In this document: positions 1 through 8,452 of the stretch, one piece after another
Numbering within the stretch: the first letter of the stretch is position 1
How the letters are laid out: each line of letters starts with the position of its first letter
Assembly: GCA_030263535.1 (NCBI GenBank)
Contig: SZPB01000007.1
Location: 1 to 47,305 of the forward strand
Length of the DNA: 47,305 bases
Source of the DNA: Cytophagia bacterium CHB2
GTDB lineage: Bacteria > Zhuqueibacterota > Zhuqueibacteria > Zhuqueibacterales > Zhuqueibacteraceae
Direction of reading: 5' to 3'
The notes under the pieces: model-generated
Told to the model about the DNA's origin: nothing
What the model saw: only the letters and a program-made list of their open reading frames with translations
Databases searched by the model: none
Position numbers and translations under genes: made by a program

Positions 1-39
1 ACTGAAAATTTTCTGACGAAACAATTGTCGAATTCTTCA

Positions 40-183
40 TCAAAAGCTCAAAATCTCTCGCCTCTGACTAACCAAACCCCAATAAGCGGCTTTGTTCTCC
101 TCCGACAAAAAACTGTTCCCAATCATTTCCTCCCACTTGGGAAAACTCTTCTTGAAAGCGGCCACGATGCGATCGCGGTTCAT
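40..183 (-). pseudogene. HipA C-terminal-like remnant, 47 aa
   Basis: A short reading frame of 47 codons with its own ATG begins 26 bp after the stop of the upstream nitrilase gene. It contains the run FPKWEEMIGNSFLSEENKAA followed by Y and a closing arginine pair. This resembles the last ~40 residues of HipA-family kinases (W..lI..SFLs.e.k..Y..l...R...L), seen from memory of the family and not from a search. A full HipA is 300-440 aa and none of its kinase core is present, so this is either a decayed remnant or an unrelated small protein. No clear Shine-Dalgarno sequence precedes it. Bases 1-39 hold nothing recognisable. Confidence 0.4.
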
Positions 184-209
184 CTTTTATATGGTTGGGA
201 ATGAAACAG

Positions 210-1133
210 TCAGGATTTCACTTTCAGTTTCTTCCTGTTGCTCTCAATTTTCTGCAAAGCCTTTTCTTTAGAAGCGCACTCAACCAACTCCCCATAAATC
301 TCCGGCCGGCGCGAGGCGATCACCGCCAGCGTGCGCTCATACTTCTCTTCGAAAAAGAATTGCGTCACACGCTTTTGTGATAAATCGATCTCATGCGTCA
401 AAACGCCGATGCCGCGCCCCATGTCCGCGAGAATCAAGCCATCCGGCCCGACGATGCCGCTGCGGCCGATCATCATGCCGGGTTTCCATTCGCCTTCTGG
501 ATAACCATAACATGCGGAAACAACATACAATCCTGTATCGATGGCGCGCGCGCGATAGCGGATTTCCCAATCCACTTCTCCCCAACCCGCCTGCACGTGA
601 GGAAATAAAAGAAGCTCCGCGCCATTGAGCATGAGAATCTGAGCGACTTCGGGATACTCGATATCCATGCACGTCATGACGCCAATCTTGCCAAAATCCA
701 AATCATAAACCGCCAGATCATTTCCCGCTTTTATGCCGAGTTCTTGCTCAGGCATGGTGGGATGCGTTTTCTGATAACAGCCGACCATCCTGCCCTGGCG
801 ATCGCAGATAACGGCATGACTCGACAAAATGCCGTTGAACTCGCCAAACATCGGCATCACAATGTTCATGCGATACTTCTTCGCATAACGCGCGATCATG
901 CGCGTGAATGTTCCCGGAATGGGTTCCGGAACATACTCGCGCAGATTGCTCGACCACGTGCGATGATGCAAATTGGCATATTCTCCGAACAAGACCAGAT
1001 CAGAAGCGCGTTCACCGGCGATTTTTAACATGGCCTTAATGTGCTTACGATTGTTGGCTTGTTTATCGGCAAACGAACGCCCGGTAATTTCTGTTACCAA
1101 TTGAATCGTGCTGATGCGAACGGGACGAGGCAT
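210..1133 (-). CDS. Carbon-nitrogen hydrolase (nitrilase superfamily)
   Basis: This 307 aa cytoplasmic protein has the length of single-domain nitrilase-superfamily amidohydrolases, which cleave amide or nitrile C-N bonds by a cysteine nucleophile. The catalytic triad is visible: Glu51 in LFGEYANL, Lys122 in YQKTHPTMPEQE and Cys155 in MTCMDIEYPE. A second conserved Glu is in the MPEQE segment. The lysine-rich C-terminal tail after residue 285 is likely a disordered extension. The ATG at 1133 is preceded by AGGAA at good distance. It lies downstream of a sodium/solute symporter on the same strand, separated by 111 bp that hold two palindromes. The substrate cannot be assigned; a small amide taken up or released by the glycan pathway is possible. 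Confidence 0.88.
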   Translation of the reverse strand: MPRPVRISTIQLVTEITGRSFADKQANNRKHIKAMLKIAGERASDLVLFGEYANLHHRTWSSNLREYVPEPIPGTFTRMIARYAKKYRMNIVMPMFGEFNGILSSHAVICDRQGRMVGCYQKTHPTMPEQELGIKAGNDLAVYDLDFGKIGVMTCMDIEYPEVAQILMLNGAELLLFPHVQAGWGEVDWEIRYRARAIDTGLYVVSACYGYPEGEWKPGMMIGRSGIVGPDGLILADMGRGIGVLTHEIDLSQKRVTQFFFEEKYERTLAVIASRRPEIYGELVECASKEKALQKIESNRKKLKVKS

Positions 1134-1156
1134 AGCCCATTTCCTGGTTGATATTT

Positions 1157-1236
1157 TAACCGCCCGGGCGGTTAGTCATAGAGCGCAACAAGCTCAATAA
1201 GCAGCTTCTTCCTTCATTACAAACCGCCCGGGCGGT
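1157..1236. repeat. Paired GC-rich palindromes, 64 bp apart
   Basis: A perfect 18 bp palindrome TAACCGCCCGGGCGGTTA lies at 1157-1174 and a 14 bp core copy ACCGCCCGGGCGGT at 1223-1236. Their centres are 64 bp apart, about six helical turns. The pair begins 9 bp after the symporter stop codon. A similar pair occurs at 27908-27986. On RNA each can fold only as a 5-6 bp stem with a CCGG loop and has no good T-run, so a protein-binding site or a mobile repeat is as likely as a terminator. Confidence 0.7.
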
Positions 1237-1244
1237 GATGGTTT

Positions 1245-3011
1245 TTAACCTGTTTTCCTCTTAAAAAACCACACCATCAAGAGTCCCACTGCCAGCGAAC
1301 TGAACCCGGCAATCGCATTCAGCCAAAGCGCTGCGCTGGAAGCCGGCACAAACGTGAGCAGGATCAGCACAATCCCAACCGCCGCAGTCAACACCCCAAT
1401 CACTTTGTAAGATTGCATGGTATTCGGGTCCCAACCCCGCTCCGTGGCCAGGGCCGGTGTCTGCAACTGTTGCGCAAAATCCTTGATGCGCGTGACGGCC
1501 TGCGGGTCGCGTTCCCGCCAAAACGAAGAAAGGAAAAAAATCAACGCGCTGGCGAATACGCCGACAAAAATATTCGCTTCGTATTGATGCGTGGAAAAAT
1601 CGAAGACGACGTTGCATGCCAGCACCAACAACAACCCGGTGAGCGCCGAGACGATGGCGGACCAGGAGGGCGTCTTGGTATAAATGAATCCCAGCATCAC
1701 CGGTGTGAGCATGGAAGGCGTGAACCAGGAATAATACATTAACGCAAATTCAAAAACCCCCTTGGCTCTTTGCACGATCAATGCCGACGCAATGGCCATG
1801 GCGCCAAGCACCAGCACGATCACACGCCCCATGCGCAGTTGCTGATTGTGCGAAGGCTCCGGCCGGCTGAAATTTTTCTTGAGGCGCAGATAAACATCGC
1901 GCACCAGAATCGAGGCGAGATAATTCAACCCGGTATCGACCGCGCTGGTCGTCGCGGCCAGCAGCGCCGACATGGTGACGCCGATCATGCCGTTGGGCAG
2001 CAACATAAGCGAGAGCGTAACGAACGAAGCTTCCGCCGGTTCGGCAAGTTGCGGCCAAAGCTCTTTCATCGAGGGTAGCAGCACACGGGCAGCCATGGCC
2101 GGCGCGATCCACAACAGCGGCAGGAGAAAGCTGAGCGCGCTGCACAGCAACGCCATTTTGCGCGCATCGCGCTCGGAGGGAACACTTTCATAGCGCTGTC
2201 CGATGAACCAGGCGGCATTATAGCCGATGAAAATATTCACGAGATATGCCAGATAAAATCCAGGCCGGCGCGCCAAATCCGCCAAACTGAAATAACCCTC
2301 CGGCGCTTCGGTCAGGAGCCTTTGCACTCCTGCCACGAAACCCTCGCCGTTGCCGAGCGCCATGAACGCCAGCGGAAAGATCATCAGCGTCATGATGATG
2401 ATCACGAGAAATTGCATGACATCGGTAATCATCACGCCCCACAGGCCGCCGGCGCTGTTGTAGATCAACAAAACCACGCCGGTGACCAGCATCGTCACTT
2501 CCAGGCCGCTCAGCGTAACCAAGCCGGTGTTGAGCTGCCAATTGCCCAGGCCGAGCGCGGTTGAAAGAAAGATGCACAAGGTGTAGATGCCCAATCCCAT
2601 TCCCAAAATCGCCGGCGGGATCGAGAGCAAAGTGTACCAATACGTCGTCGCCTGAGAAAAGCGCTTGGTCAAAAACTCCATGGGCGAGGACAGCCGGGCG
2701 CGCCGCCATTTAATGGCGTAGATAAAATATCCCAGCGCATAGCCCCAGCACGCCGAGGTAAAAAGCAATATCGCCGAGAGGCCGTTTTTGTAAGTATGCC
2801 CGGCCGCTGCCACGAACATGAACGCCGTAAACCCGGAAACAAAAGTGGAAAGGCCGGCAATCCACCACGGCGTTTTGCCGCCGCCTTTGAAAAAGTCATC
2901 GACGGTTTTGTTGAATTTGGTGAGATAGATGCCCACGCCGCTGAGCATGAGCATGTAAAGTACAACGACAATGTAATCGAGATAGTTGAGTTGCTTGATG
3001 GAGTCGAGCAT
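1245..3011 (-). CDS. Sodium:solute symporter (SSS family)
   Basis: This 588 aa integral membrane protein belongs to the SSS family, which moves sugars, amino acids or organic acids inward with Na+. The N-terminus (LDYIVVVLYMLMLSGVGIYL) is a typical first helix, followed by the TVDDFFKGGGKTPWW segment matching the family's conserved 'eeyFlggR.lp.w' block. About 13 hydrophobic segments follow, with the conserved GGLWGVMITDVMQ block near residues 187-200. The ATG follows the upstream gene's stop after 6 bases and has GAGG of that junction as ribosome binding site, so translational coupling is likely. Context beside an epimerase and methyltransferase cassette suggests import of a carbohydrate or its acid derivative. 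It is not closely similar to the second symporter at 35920. Confidence 0.9.
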   Translation of the reverse strand: MLDSIKQLNYLDYIVVVLYMLMLSGVGIYLTKFNKTVDDFFKGGGKTPWWIAGLSTFVSGFTAFMFVAAAGHTYKNGLSAILLFTSACWGYALGYFIYAIKWRRARLSSPMEFLTKRFSQATTYWYTLLSIPPAILGMGLGIYTLCIFLSTALGLGNWQLNTGLVTLSGLEVTMLVTGVVLLIYNSAGGLWGVMITDVMQFLVIIIMTLMIFPLAFMALGNGEGFVAGVQRLLTEAPEGYFSLADLARRPGFYLAYLVNIFIGYNAAWFIGQRYESVPSERDARKMALLCSALSFLLPLLWIAPAMAARVLLPSMKELWPQLAEPAEASFVTLSLMLLPNGMIGVTMSALLAATTSAVDTGLNYLASILVRDVYLRLKKNFSRPEPSHNQQLRMGRVIVLVLGAMAIASALIVQRAKGVFEFALMYYSWFTPSMLTPVMLGFIYTKTPSWSAIVSALTGLLLVLACNVVFDFSTHQYEANIFVGVFASALIFFLSSFWRERDPQAVTRIKDFAQQLQTPALATERGWDPNTMQSYKVIGVLTAAVGIVLILLTFVPASSAALWLNAIAGFSSLAVGLLMVWFFKRKTG

Positions 3012-3017
3012 GCGGCC

Positions 3018-3869
3018 TCAAAAGTGGTAGGAGATTTCCCAATGCTTTTCGCCCTGCGGCAGCACGGTGTGTTGATGAAACGGCTCGAATGAAAAGGTTC
3101 TGTCGTTCGCCCAAATCGCCACATCCGCAAGCGGGAAATCGCAACGCGTGTGAATCTCGCCGAGTTGATCGTGGCGCAGCCAGGCTTCCAGATGCGCGCC
3201 ATTCAAATGCGCAAATTTGAGAAAGCATCCCTCCTGCCAATTGTGCTCGGCGTTCATGACGATATATCCTTCATTGTCCAATTTAAATCCCGGATTCTCC
3301 GGCAAAAAAGCAAGCCCGGACACGCGGCAGCAACGATAATCCTGCGTCAAAGGAAAAAAGGGATGCGCGAACCAGCGAAAAGGCACAGGCGCCTCGCCGA
3401 GATTTTGCAGCGTCGTGCGCGAATGCAGGCTGCGTTCGTGCAGACCGACTTCCCGAATCAAGCGAAACGACCATTGCTTGAAAGACTGCGTTGTCTCAAA
3501 GCGCAGATACGTGTCGCTTTGCCTAACTTGCCATTGACAAAAGGATAGAACCTGTGCATTGTTGAAAAGGTTGTATGGCCGCGTTGTGTCGCGCTTATCG
3601 ACAAGTCCTACACCGATAATGAGCCTTTTTTCTTCAATTTCAAGCTCATCTTGATATAGCGTGAATTGAAATACCTCGGGCAATCCTTGACCATTCACGA
3701 CAGCGGGATATTTTGCAGGAAACTCCGGGCCGCTGAGCAAAAATCCATGGCGTGCATCTTCAACCTGATAAATGTATCCACCGCTGCAAAAGCGCCAGCC
3801 GAGTCGGGCTTGATCAGCAAGCGGATCAAGGATATGAACCTTGAGTGAGGAATTGTTGAGGATGTACAT
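3018..3869 (-). CDS. Aldose 1-epimerase-like (galactose mutarotase fold) protein
   Basis: This 283 aa cytoplasmic protein shows features of the galactose-mutarotase-like beta-sandwich: a start with GLPEVFQFTLY, a central FRWFAHPFFPL resembling the HPYFN motif that carries the catalytic His of aldose epimerases, and a C-terminal FSFEPFHQHTVLPQGEKHWE, where the Glu of FEP sits where the family's catalytic base lies. The family interconverts alpha and beta anomers of sugars or acts on related sugar derivatives. It is immediately upstream of the symporter (6 bp gap) and 183 bp downstream of the methyltransferase cassette, with a small repeat between. The substrate is unknown. Confidence 0.72.
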   Translation of the reverse strand: MYILNNSSLKVHILDPLADQARLGWRFCSGGYIYQVEDARHGFLLSGPEFPAKYPAVVNGQGLPEVFQFTLYQDELEIEEKRLIIGVGLVDKRDTTRPYNLFNNAQVLSFCQWQVRQSDTYLRFETTQSFKQWSFRLIREVGLHERSLHSRTTLQNLGEAPVPFRWFAHPFFPLTQDYRCCRVSGLAFLPENPGFKLDNEGYIVMNAEHNWQEGCFLKFAHLNGAHLEAWLRHDQLGEIHTRCDFPLADVAIWANDRTFSFEPFHQHTVLPQGEKHWEISYHF

Positions 3870-3915
3870 AGAAGCTCTATTTGAGTTACAGAGGTTAATG
3901 TTTGTATGAAGAGGG

Positions 3916-3988
3916 TGTCATTCCGTATGGAATCTTGTGAAGTACATATACTGCACCTGATAATTCACAAGCTCCCTTTTGGATGACA
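3916..3988. repeat. TGTCATTCC-type inverted repeat, copy A
   Basis: A 73 bp imperfect inverted repeat with the ends TGTCATTCC and GGATGACA and the inner arms GAATCTTGTGAA and TTCACAAGCTCC. It belongs to a family with copies at 14413, 16705, 22237, 38087, 38191 and 40389. The loop begins GTAC, as in the copy at 40389, so these two form a subtype. It lies between the mutarotase-like gene and the second URO-D gene and can fold as a long hairpin in either transcript. Confidence 0.85.
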
Positions 3989-4052
3989 GGCTCACACAAA
4001 CAGAAGATTCTGTAGGATGCAAAAAATCAGCACAAAGAAAACCGGGCAGTTT

Positions 4053-5057
4053 TCACGAATACACTGCCAATTCTTCGGCGCGCTCATAAGCCGCGGCAAT
4101 CACTTCGAGCGGTGTGTCATCCTGAAACATGTGTGACCCCGCGAAGATGAAACCGCCGTCATTTTTGAGCAGCGCAAAAACGCGCTCGACTTCGCGGCGG
4201 ATTTCCGCGGCATTCATCACCGGCAGTGCGGTGATCGTATCGAGTCCGCCCATGAGGCAGACTTTTTTGCCGAAAAACTCACGCACATGCTTGGGCGACA
4301 TGCCCGCAGACTCTTGCACGGGATGAAGCCCGGACACGCCGAGTTTGAGGATGCCGTCCAGAATCTGCGTCACGTCTCCATCACTGTGCAACAACACCGG
4401 CACGTGCAGCTCATGGGCGCGATCCAGAATGATCTTCATCGCCGGATAAACCATGTCCCACCACATTTCCGGACTAAACAGCATGGTCTTTTGCTGGCCC
4501 CAATCATCGGAAAGCTCGATGGCATCAACACCCGCCTTCACCGCTGTCTCCACACAATCCGCGGTCCAGGCCGCGAGTTTGAAAAACATGCGCTTTGTCT
4601 TCTCGGGCTCCATTGCCATGTTGAGCAAGGCTTGCTCGGTACCGGGCAGCATGTTCTTCTCGAACAAGAATTGTGACAGCTCAAACACACCCCAAGCGTG
4701 GCAGAAAACGGCTTTATCGGAATCGTGAGACTTCAGCGCCTGCGCCACGGTTACCGAAAGAACTTCATCGCAGGGCGTTGTGAGTATGCCGGGAGAATCG
4801 GGCGCGTCCGGCTCAAACTCGAGATATTGATCCAAATCCAGAATGCGCGCATGATTTTCAGCGCCGCCAAAGGGAAAGCGCGGTAGAACGCCGGTGACAA
4901 TGTCAATGCGATGCCGTTCATTGAAAGACTCAATGCTGCCATAACGCGCCTCGACTTTGCGGCGCACCTCGGGATTCCAACCCGCAAAAACATTGAACGG
5001 AACTCGATCCGGTTTTTCGCCGGCGAGCACGGCAAGCACTCGTTCGCGTGAGGTCAT
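4053..5057 (-). CDS. URO-D superfamily protein lacking zinc cysteines
   Basis: This 334 aa protein is a uroporphyrinogen-decarboxylase-fold (TIM barrel) protein of the type found in corrinoid-dependent methyl transfer: it starts TSRERVLAVLAGEKPDRVP, the standard URO-D N-terminus, and carries HSDGD at residues 224-228, GLHPVQESAGM and LMGGLDT. The family's methyltransferases use an HxC...C zinc site. Here only the His is kept (HSD in place of HTC), and the later Cys is also absent (SHMFQDDTP). It may act on the methylcorrinoid or substrate without that zinc site. The start at 5057 was chosen because AGGAGG lies 6 bases upstream; a GTG further up would put this site inside the gene. The upstream corrinoid-protein stop overlaps that site, so the two are coupled. 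Confidence 0.82.
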   Translation of the reverse strand: MTSRERVLAVLAGEKPDRVPFNVFAGWNPEVRRKVEARYGSIESFNERHRIDIVTGVLPRFPFGGAENHARILDLDQYLEFEPDAPDSPGILTTPCDEVLSVTVAQALKSHDSDKAVFCHAWGVFELSQFLFEKNMLPGTEQALLNMAMEPEKTKRMFFKLAAWTADCVETAVKAGVDAIELSDDWGQQKTMLFSPEMWWDMVYPAMKIILDRAHELHVPVLLHSDGDVTQILDGILKLGVSGLHPVQESAGMSPKHVREFFGKKVCLMGGLDTITALPVMNAAEIRREVERVFALLKNDGGFIFAGSHMFQDDTPLEVIAAAYERAEELAVYS

Positions 5058-5063
5058 GTTCTT

Positions 5064-5069
5064 CCTCCT
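5064..5069 (-). promoter_or_regulatory. AGGAGG ribosome binding site for the second URO-D gene
   Basis: A perfect AGGAGG lies 6 bases before the ATG at 5057. The TGA stop of the corrinoid gene (5069-5071) shares its first A, giving tight stop/start coupling. It decides for the ATG over the in-frame GTG at 5072. Confidence 0.85.
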
Positions 5070-5722
5070 CACGCCGGCAGTGCAAGCAAGGCTTGGACTT
5101 CCTCAACTGCCGTCACGGCATCTTTGGCGTAGCCGTCAGCGCCGATTTCTTCAGCGAAGCCGCGCGAGACTGGCGCGCCGCCCACAATGATCTTCACCTG
5201 TTCGCGTTGCTGCGCAGCAGCGATCGCCTCGATGGTCTTTTTCATATGCAACATCGTGGTGGTCAGCATGGCGGACATGCCCACAATCTGTGGCTGATGT
5301 TGCGCAATCGCGTTGATAAATTGTTCCGGCGGCATGTTGATGCCGATGTCGATCACTTCGTATCCGGCGCCGCGCAACATGATGCCGACAAGATTCTTGC
5401 CGATGTCGTGCATGTCGCCTTTTACCGTGCCGAGCACGACGCGCGCCACAGGCTGCACGCCGCTATCAACCAAATGCGGCTTGAGAACTTCCATCGCGGT
5501 CTTCATAACACTGGCGCATTGCAACACTTCAGGGAGATACATTTCACCACAACGCATTTTCTCTCCGACCACCGACATGCCGGCAATCAAGCCTTCATTC
5601 AAAATCGTCTGCGGCGTGACGCCATTATCAAGAAGTCTCTGCAGAAGATCCTTAACGGCAGCAGTATTACCCTGCTGCAGCAAATCAGCTATTGCTTTTA
5701 GTTCAGTTGCAGCGTTCATCAT
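5069..5722 (-). CDS. Methyltransferase cognate corrinoid protein
   Basis: This 217 aa cytoplasmic protein has the two-part layout of corrinoid carriers in one-carbon transfer (MtaC/MtbC type): a helical cap domain over residues 1-88, then a Rossmann-like B12 domain. The cobalt-ligating DxHxxG motif is D103-M-H105-D-I-G108, and the downstream GMSAMLTTT and GGAPV segments complete the base-off/His-on signature. It carries a methyl group on cobalt between a substrate-specific methyltransferase and an acceptor methyltransferase. It is flanked on both sides by URO-D-fold proteins on the same strand (38 bp after the first, overlapping the ribosome site of the second), so the three work as a unit. 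No reductive activator of corrinoid proteins is in the window. Confidence 0.93.
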   Translation of the reverse strand: MMNAATELKAIADLLQQGNTAAVKDLLQRLLDNGVTPQTILNEGLIAGMSVVGEKMRCGEMYLPEVLQCASVMKTAMEVLKPHLVDSGVQPVARVVLGTVKGDMHDIGKNLVGIMLRGAGYEVIDIGINMPPEQFINAIAQHQPQIVGMSAMLTTTMLHMKKTIEAIAAAQQREQVKIIVGGAPVSRGFAEEIGADGYAKDAVTAVEEVQALLALPA

Positions 5723-5760
5723 AAGACTCCCAACAAGTTTGACAGAGATGATATGCCCAT

Positions 5761-6903
5761 TTAAGCAGCATACCGCCCGTAGGTTTTCGCCACTTCCACC
5801 AATGCAAAAATATTATCATCGGGCGTGTCGCGTCCGCATTGATCGCCCGTCGCAAGAATGAATCCTCCACCTGTTGCCGCGGCGTCGATACACGCCTTGG
5901 CTTCACGGGTGACGTCCGCGACCGTGCCATTGAGCATGGTTTCAAACGTATTGACATTGCCTTTCAGGCAAAGCTTGTCTCCGAAGCGTTGTTTGACTTC
6001 GGCGAGATCGACATCACCGCCCGGCGAGCGCTCCAAAGGCTCCATCACGTTGATGTCGGTTTCATTATAATTGATTTCAACGATGAGACGAGATCGGCCA
6101 CACGTGTGTTGATGGCAAATGACGCCGGCCTCTTTGCAAAGCGAAGAGATGCGTTGAATGATGGGCAAATCGTATTGTCGGTAGATGGCGGGTGAGCTTA
6201 AACTGAGCGATGACGCCGAACCGTTGATTAATATCTCATCAGGGCCCTCGGGCAACACGCGGCGCAAGGTTTCATCAACATAGTCTAAATAGAATTTCAA
6301 TACCTGTAGCATCATCTCCGGCTGTTCATAGAAATCGCGCAGAGCCTGCATGGAACCGCCCTCGCGCACCCACACCCAAAAGCCCATAAACGTCTCGAAG
6401 CCCAAACCGTAGATGCCCTGTTCGCCGATCTTCACGCGATTCTTGCAGGGATCTTCCAGCGGGCGCTGCGTCATGTACCATTTCAGCTTGGGAAAATCTT
6501 GGGCAATGTCCTTGATCATGGCGCTCATGTGCCACGGCGGATCTGCCACCGGATAGCAAACAACTTCCTCCAGGCGGCCGAACGGCGTGTCGAACCAACG
6601 CTCAACCTGCAATTCGTCATCAGAAGAGGCGAGCATACGCTCATGCCACTTCGGAACTTCATACATGGTCAAATTATCGTAGAGGTACCAGCCATCAATA
6701 CCGAAGTACTTTACCGCGTTGAGGTAGGCTTCATCCAGCGGAGGATCTTCATGCAAATAAATCTGCCAAAACGGTTTGCCGAGCAGCCGGCAGGGAATCA
6801 TATTGGAAATATCGGGCATGACAGGCACATGATCGGGCATTTGCCGGCGCATCGCGGTGAGAATGCGCTGGCGCGGCGTCATCGGTGATCTACGCTTTTC
6901 CAT
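5761..6903 (-). CDS. URO-D family corrinoid methyltransferase with full zinc motif
   Basis: This 380 aa protein is a URO-D-fold methyltransferase. It has the start MTPRQRILTAMRRQMPDHVP, and its zinc site is complete: H266-T-C268 in HQHTCGRS and C356 in GDQCGRDTP, with LKGNVNT between them. In MtaA/CmuA-type enzymes this HxC...C site activates the thiol or methyl acceptor. It is the first gene of the three-gene methyl-transfer cassette. The ATG at 6903 has GGAG seven bases upstream; an internal ATG at codon 8 is possible. Preceding it is a 206 bp gap with a CTCCGGAG palindrome, which could hold a promoter. The methyl donor is unknown; a methoxylated sugar or aglycone is plausible because it lies among glycosidases. 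Confidence 0.88.
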   Translation of the reverse strand: MEKRRSPMTPRQRILTAMRRQMPDHVPVMPDISNMIPCRLLGKPFWQIYLHEDPPLDEAYLNAVKYFGIDGWYLYDNLTMYEVPKWHERMLASSDDELQVERWFDTPFGRLEEVVCYPVADPPWHMSAMIKDIAQDFPKLKWYMTQRPLEDPCKNRVKIGEQGIYGLGFETFMGFWVWVREGGSMQALRDFYEQPEMMLQVLKFYLDYVDETLRRVLPEGPDEILINGSASSLSLSSPAIYRQYDLPIIQRISSLCKEAGVICHQHTCGRSRLIVEINYNETDINVMEPLERSPGGDVDLAEVKQRFGDKLCLKGNVNTFETMLNGTVADVTREAKACIDAAATGGGFILATGDQCGRDTPDDNIFALVEVAKTYGRYAA

Positions 6904-7109
6904 ATTGATACTCCATCAATTTTGCACCGGATTTGGCCGAGTAGGCAATCGGTGCGTTTTCGAGCGCGTTGCGAGCCACCCTATATCACTCCTCCGGAGT
7001 TTAAAGGGATGATGGGATGGAATTCACTATAAACATTCCACCGCTTCGCAGTTTTTTAAAACGATGATCGATTTTTTCGCATTTATCTCAGCAAGCAGAA
7101 TTAATATAC

Positions 7110-8438
7110 TCAGATTACTTTAAATAACTTTCTGCCCAAATACGCCACCGCCGTGGACGACCAGCCATGCAGCGGCACCACAGGATAGCGCTCGCGCGGG
7201 CATTCAAGATTACCGGCGACGACATTATACTTTTCCCAAAGCACGCCGGTACGATCAAACCAATCGAGCTGCAGCCGGAGAAACTTGCACGCCAGGCGCT
7301 GCGCGATTTCAATATAGCCATATACTTCCAAAGCATCAATCACCATGATTTGAAACGGCGGCCAGCCATTGGGATAACTGAATTGCAGCGCGCTGAATTC
7401 CGGATGCGGACTGGCATATGGTTGATCGGTTTGCGTCAAGCCGTGTTCGTGTTCGAAGCGCGCCAGATGTTGCACGAGTTGTTCTGCTTGCGCCGTTGTT
7501 GCCACACCGGCCCACATGGTCCAATATGCCGCCAATGACCAAAAGGGCAATTGCTTTTGCTGTTCGAATTGATATTCGAAAAAGAAGCCTTGACCTTCGT
7601 CCCAACAATGCGCCCGAATCAGCTCGGCGCGGCGTTCGGCTTCCGCCTGCCATGTGCGCGACTCTTCCTGCCAGCCAATTTCAGCGGCCATCCAGGCCAG
7701 AGTGTTGGCATGGCGCACTAAGGCGCAATTGGTTTGCAGCGGCACACACTGGCGGATATCGCCTGCAAAGATCGCAGTGAAATCGGTTACTTCAGCCTCT
7801 GCGGCCAGCTCCGGCCGCAAACGCGTGGCGCTCAAACCGAATTTTTCGAGATGATCGCTGCCCAACGCCGGATCAGAAAGATCACGATTGGTGGTCAATC
7901 CGATGGGCGTTTGATGATGTGGGGCGCACCAATACTCGTAATACTCCCGTTTCATAACCGGATACGCGCGCGCCAGCAAATCGCGATCGCGGTGATGCTC
8001 ATAATACCGCTTCACACTCAAGGCATGCAGCGGCGTCTGCGAGCGGCTCAAATAATAAACGCGATTGCCGGTGAGTAGATAGCCGTAACGCTCGATGATG
8101 AAAAGCTGATTGAGAATGTGATTGCGAATGATTTCAAACCTTCCGTGCGCAGCCAAGCCGAGATTGATGAAATACGTATCCCAGCAATACATTTCCGGAA
8201 ATGCGGCGCCGCTGCCGCCGGGAGAGATGAAGGGAAACGGCAGATACAACAGTGTCGGAACATCATCCTCTCCCTCCTGCTGCTCGCGTTGGCGATGTTC
8301 TTCATCCACATACCAAATCTGATTCAGCACCGGATCGCGCAATTCCGGTTCACGCGCCCGCCGTATGTCGGCGTCCCACCAGGATTTGATTTGTTCATCC
8401 AGCGTGCGCCAGCGCGTTTCAAGTTGGCCGAGAGGCAT
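7110..8438 (-). CDS. GH37-like (trehalase-fold) glycoside hydrolase
   Basis: This 442 aa protein has an (alpha/alpha)6 toroid layout. The first trehalase-type signature is seen at residues 73-90 (PGG then PEMYCWDTYF), and the second as YPNGWPPFQ near 355-363, where trehalases have QWDxPNGWxP. WEKYN near residue 401 matches the catalytic-base segment. The classic ESGWDxSxR block with the catalytic Asp is not found; NRDLSDP stands at the expected place. The specificity is therefore probably not trehalose. GH37/GH63-like enzymes acting on other alpha-glucosides or manno-glycosides share this pattern. No signal peptide is present, so it acts in the cytoplasm. It starts 14 bp after the upstream glycosidase gene, with AGGAT as ribosome site. 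Confidence 0.75.
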   Translation of the reverse strand: MPLGQLETRWRTLDEQIKSWWDADIRRAREPELRDPVLNQIWYVDEEHRQREQQEGEDDVPTLLYLPFPFISPGGSGAAFPEMYCWDTYFINLGLAAHGRFEIIRNHILNQLFIIERYGYLLTGNRVYYLSRSQTPLHALSVKRYYEHHRDRDLLARAYPVMKREYYEYWCAPHHQTPIGLTTNRDLSDPALGSDHLEKFGLSATRLRPELAAEAEVTDFTAIFAGDIRQCVPLQTNCALVRHANTLAWMAAEIGWQEESRTWQAEAERRAELIRAHCWDEGQGFFFEYQFEQQKQLPFWSLAAYWTMWAGVATTAQAEQLVQHLARFEHEHGLTQTDQPYASPHPEFSALQFSYPNGWPPFQIMVIDALEVYGYIEIAQRLACKFLRLQLDWFDRTGVLWEKYNVVAGNLECPRERYPVVPLHGWSSTAVAYLGRKLFKVI

Positions 8439-8452
8439 GTGTTGATCCTGTC

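Noticed and set aside
4053-6903. Haem-biosynthesis uroporphyrinogen decarboxylases
   Set aside because: Both URO-D-fold proteins flank a corrinoid carrier and one has a zinc HxC...C site; this fits methyl transfer, not haem synthesis.
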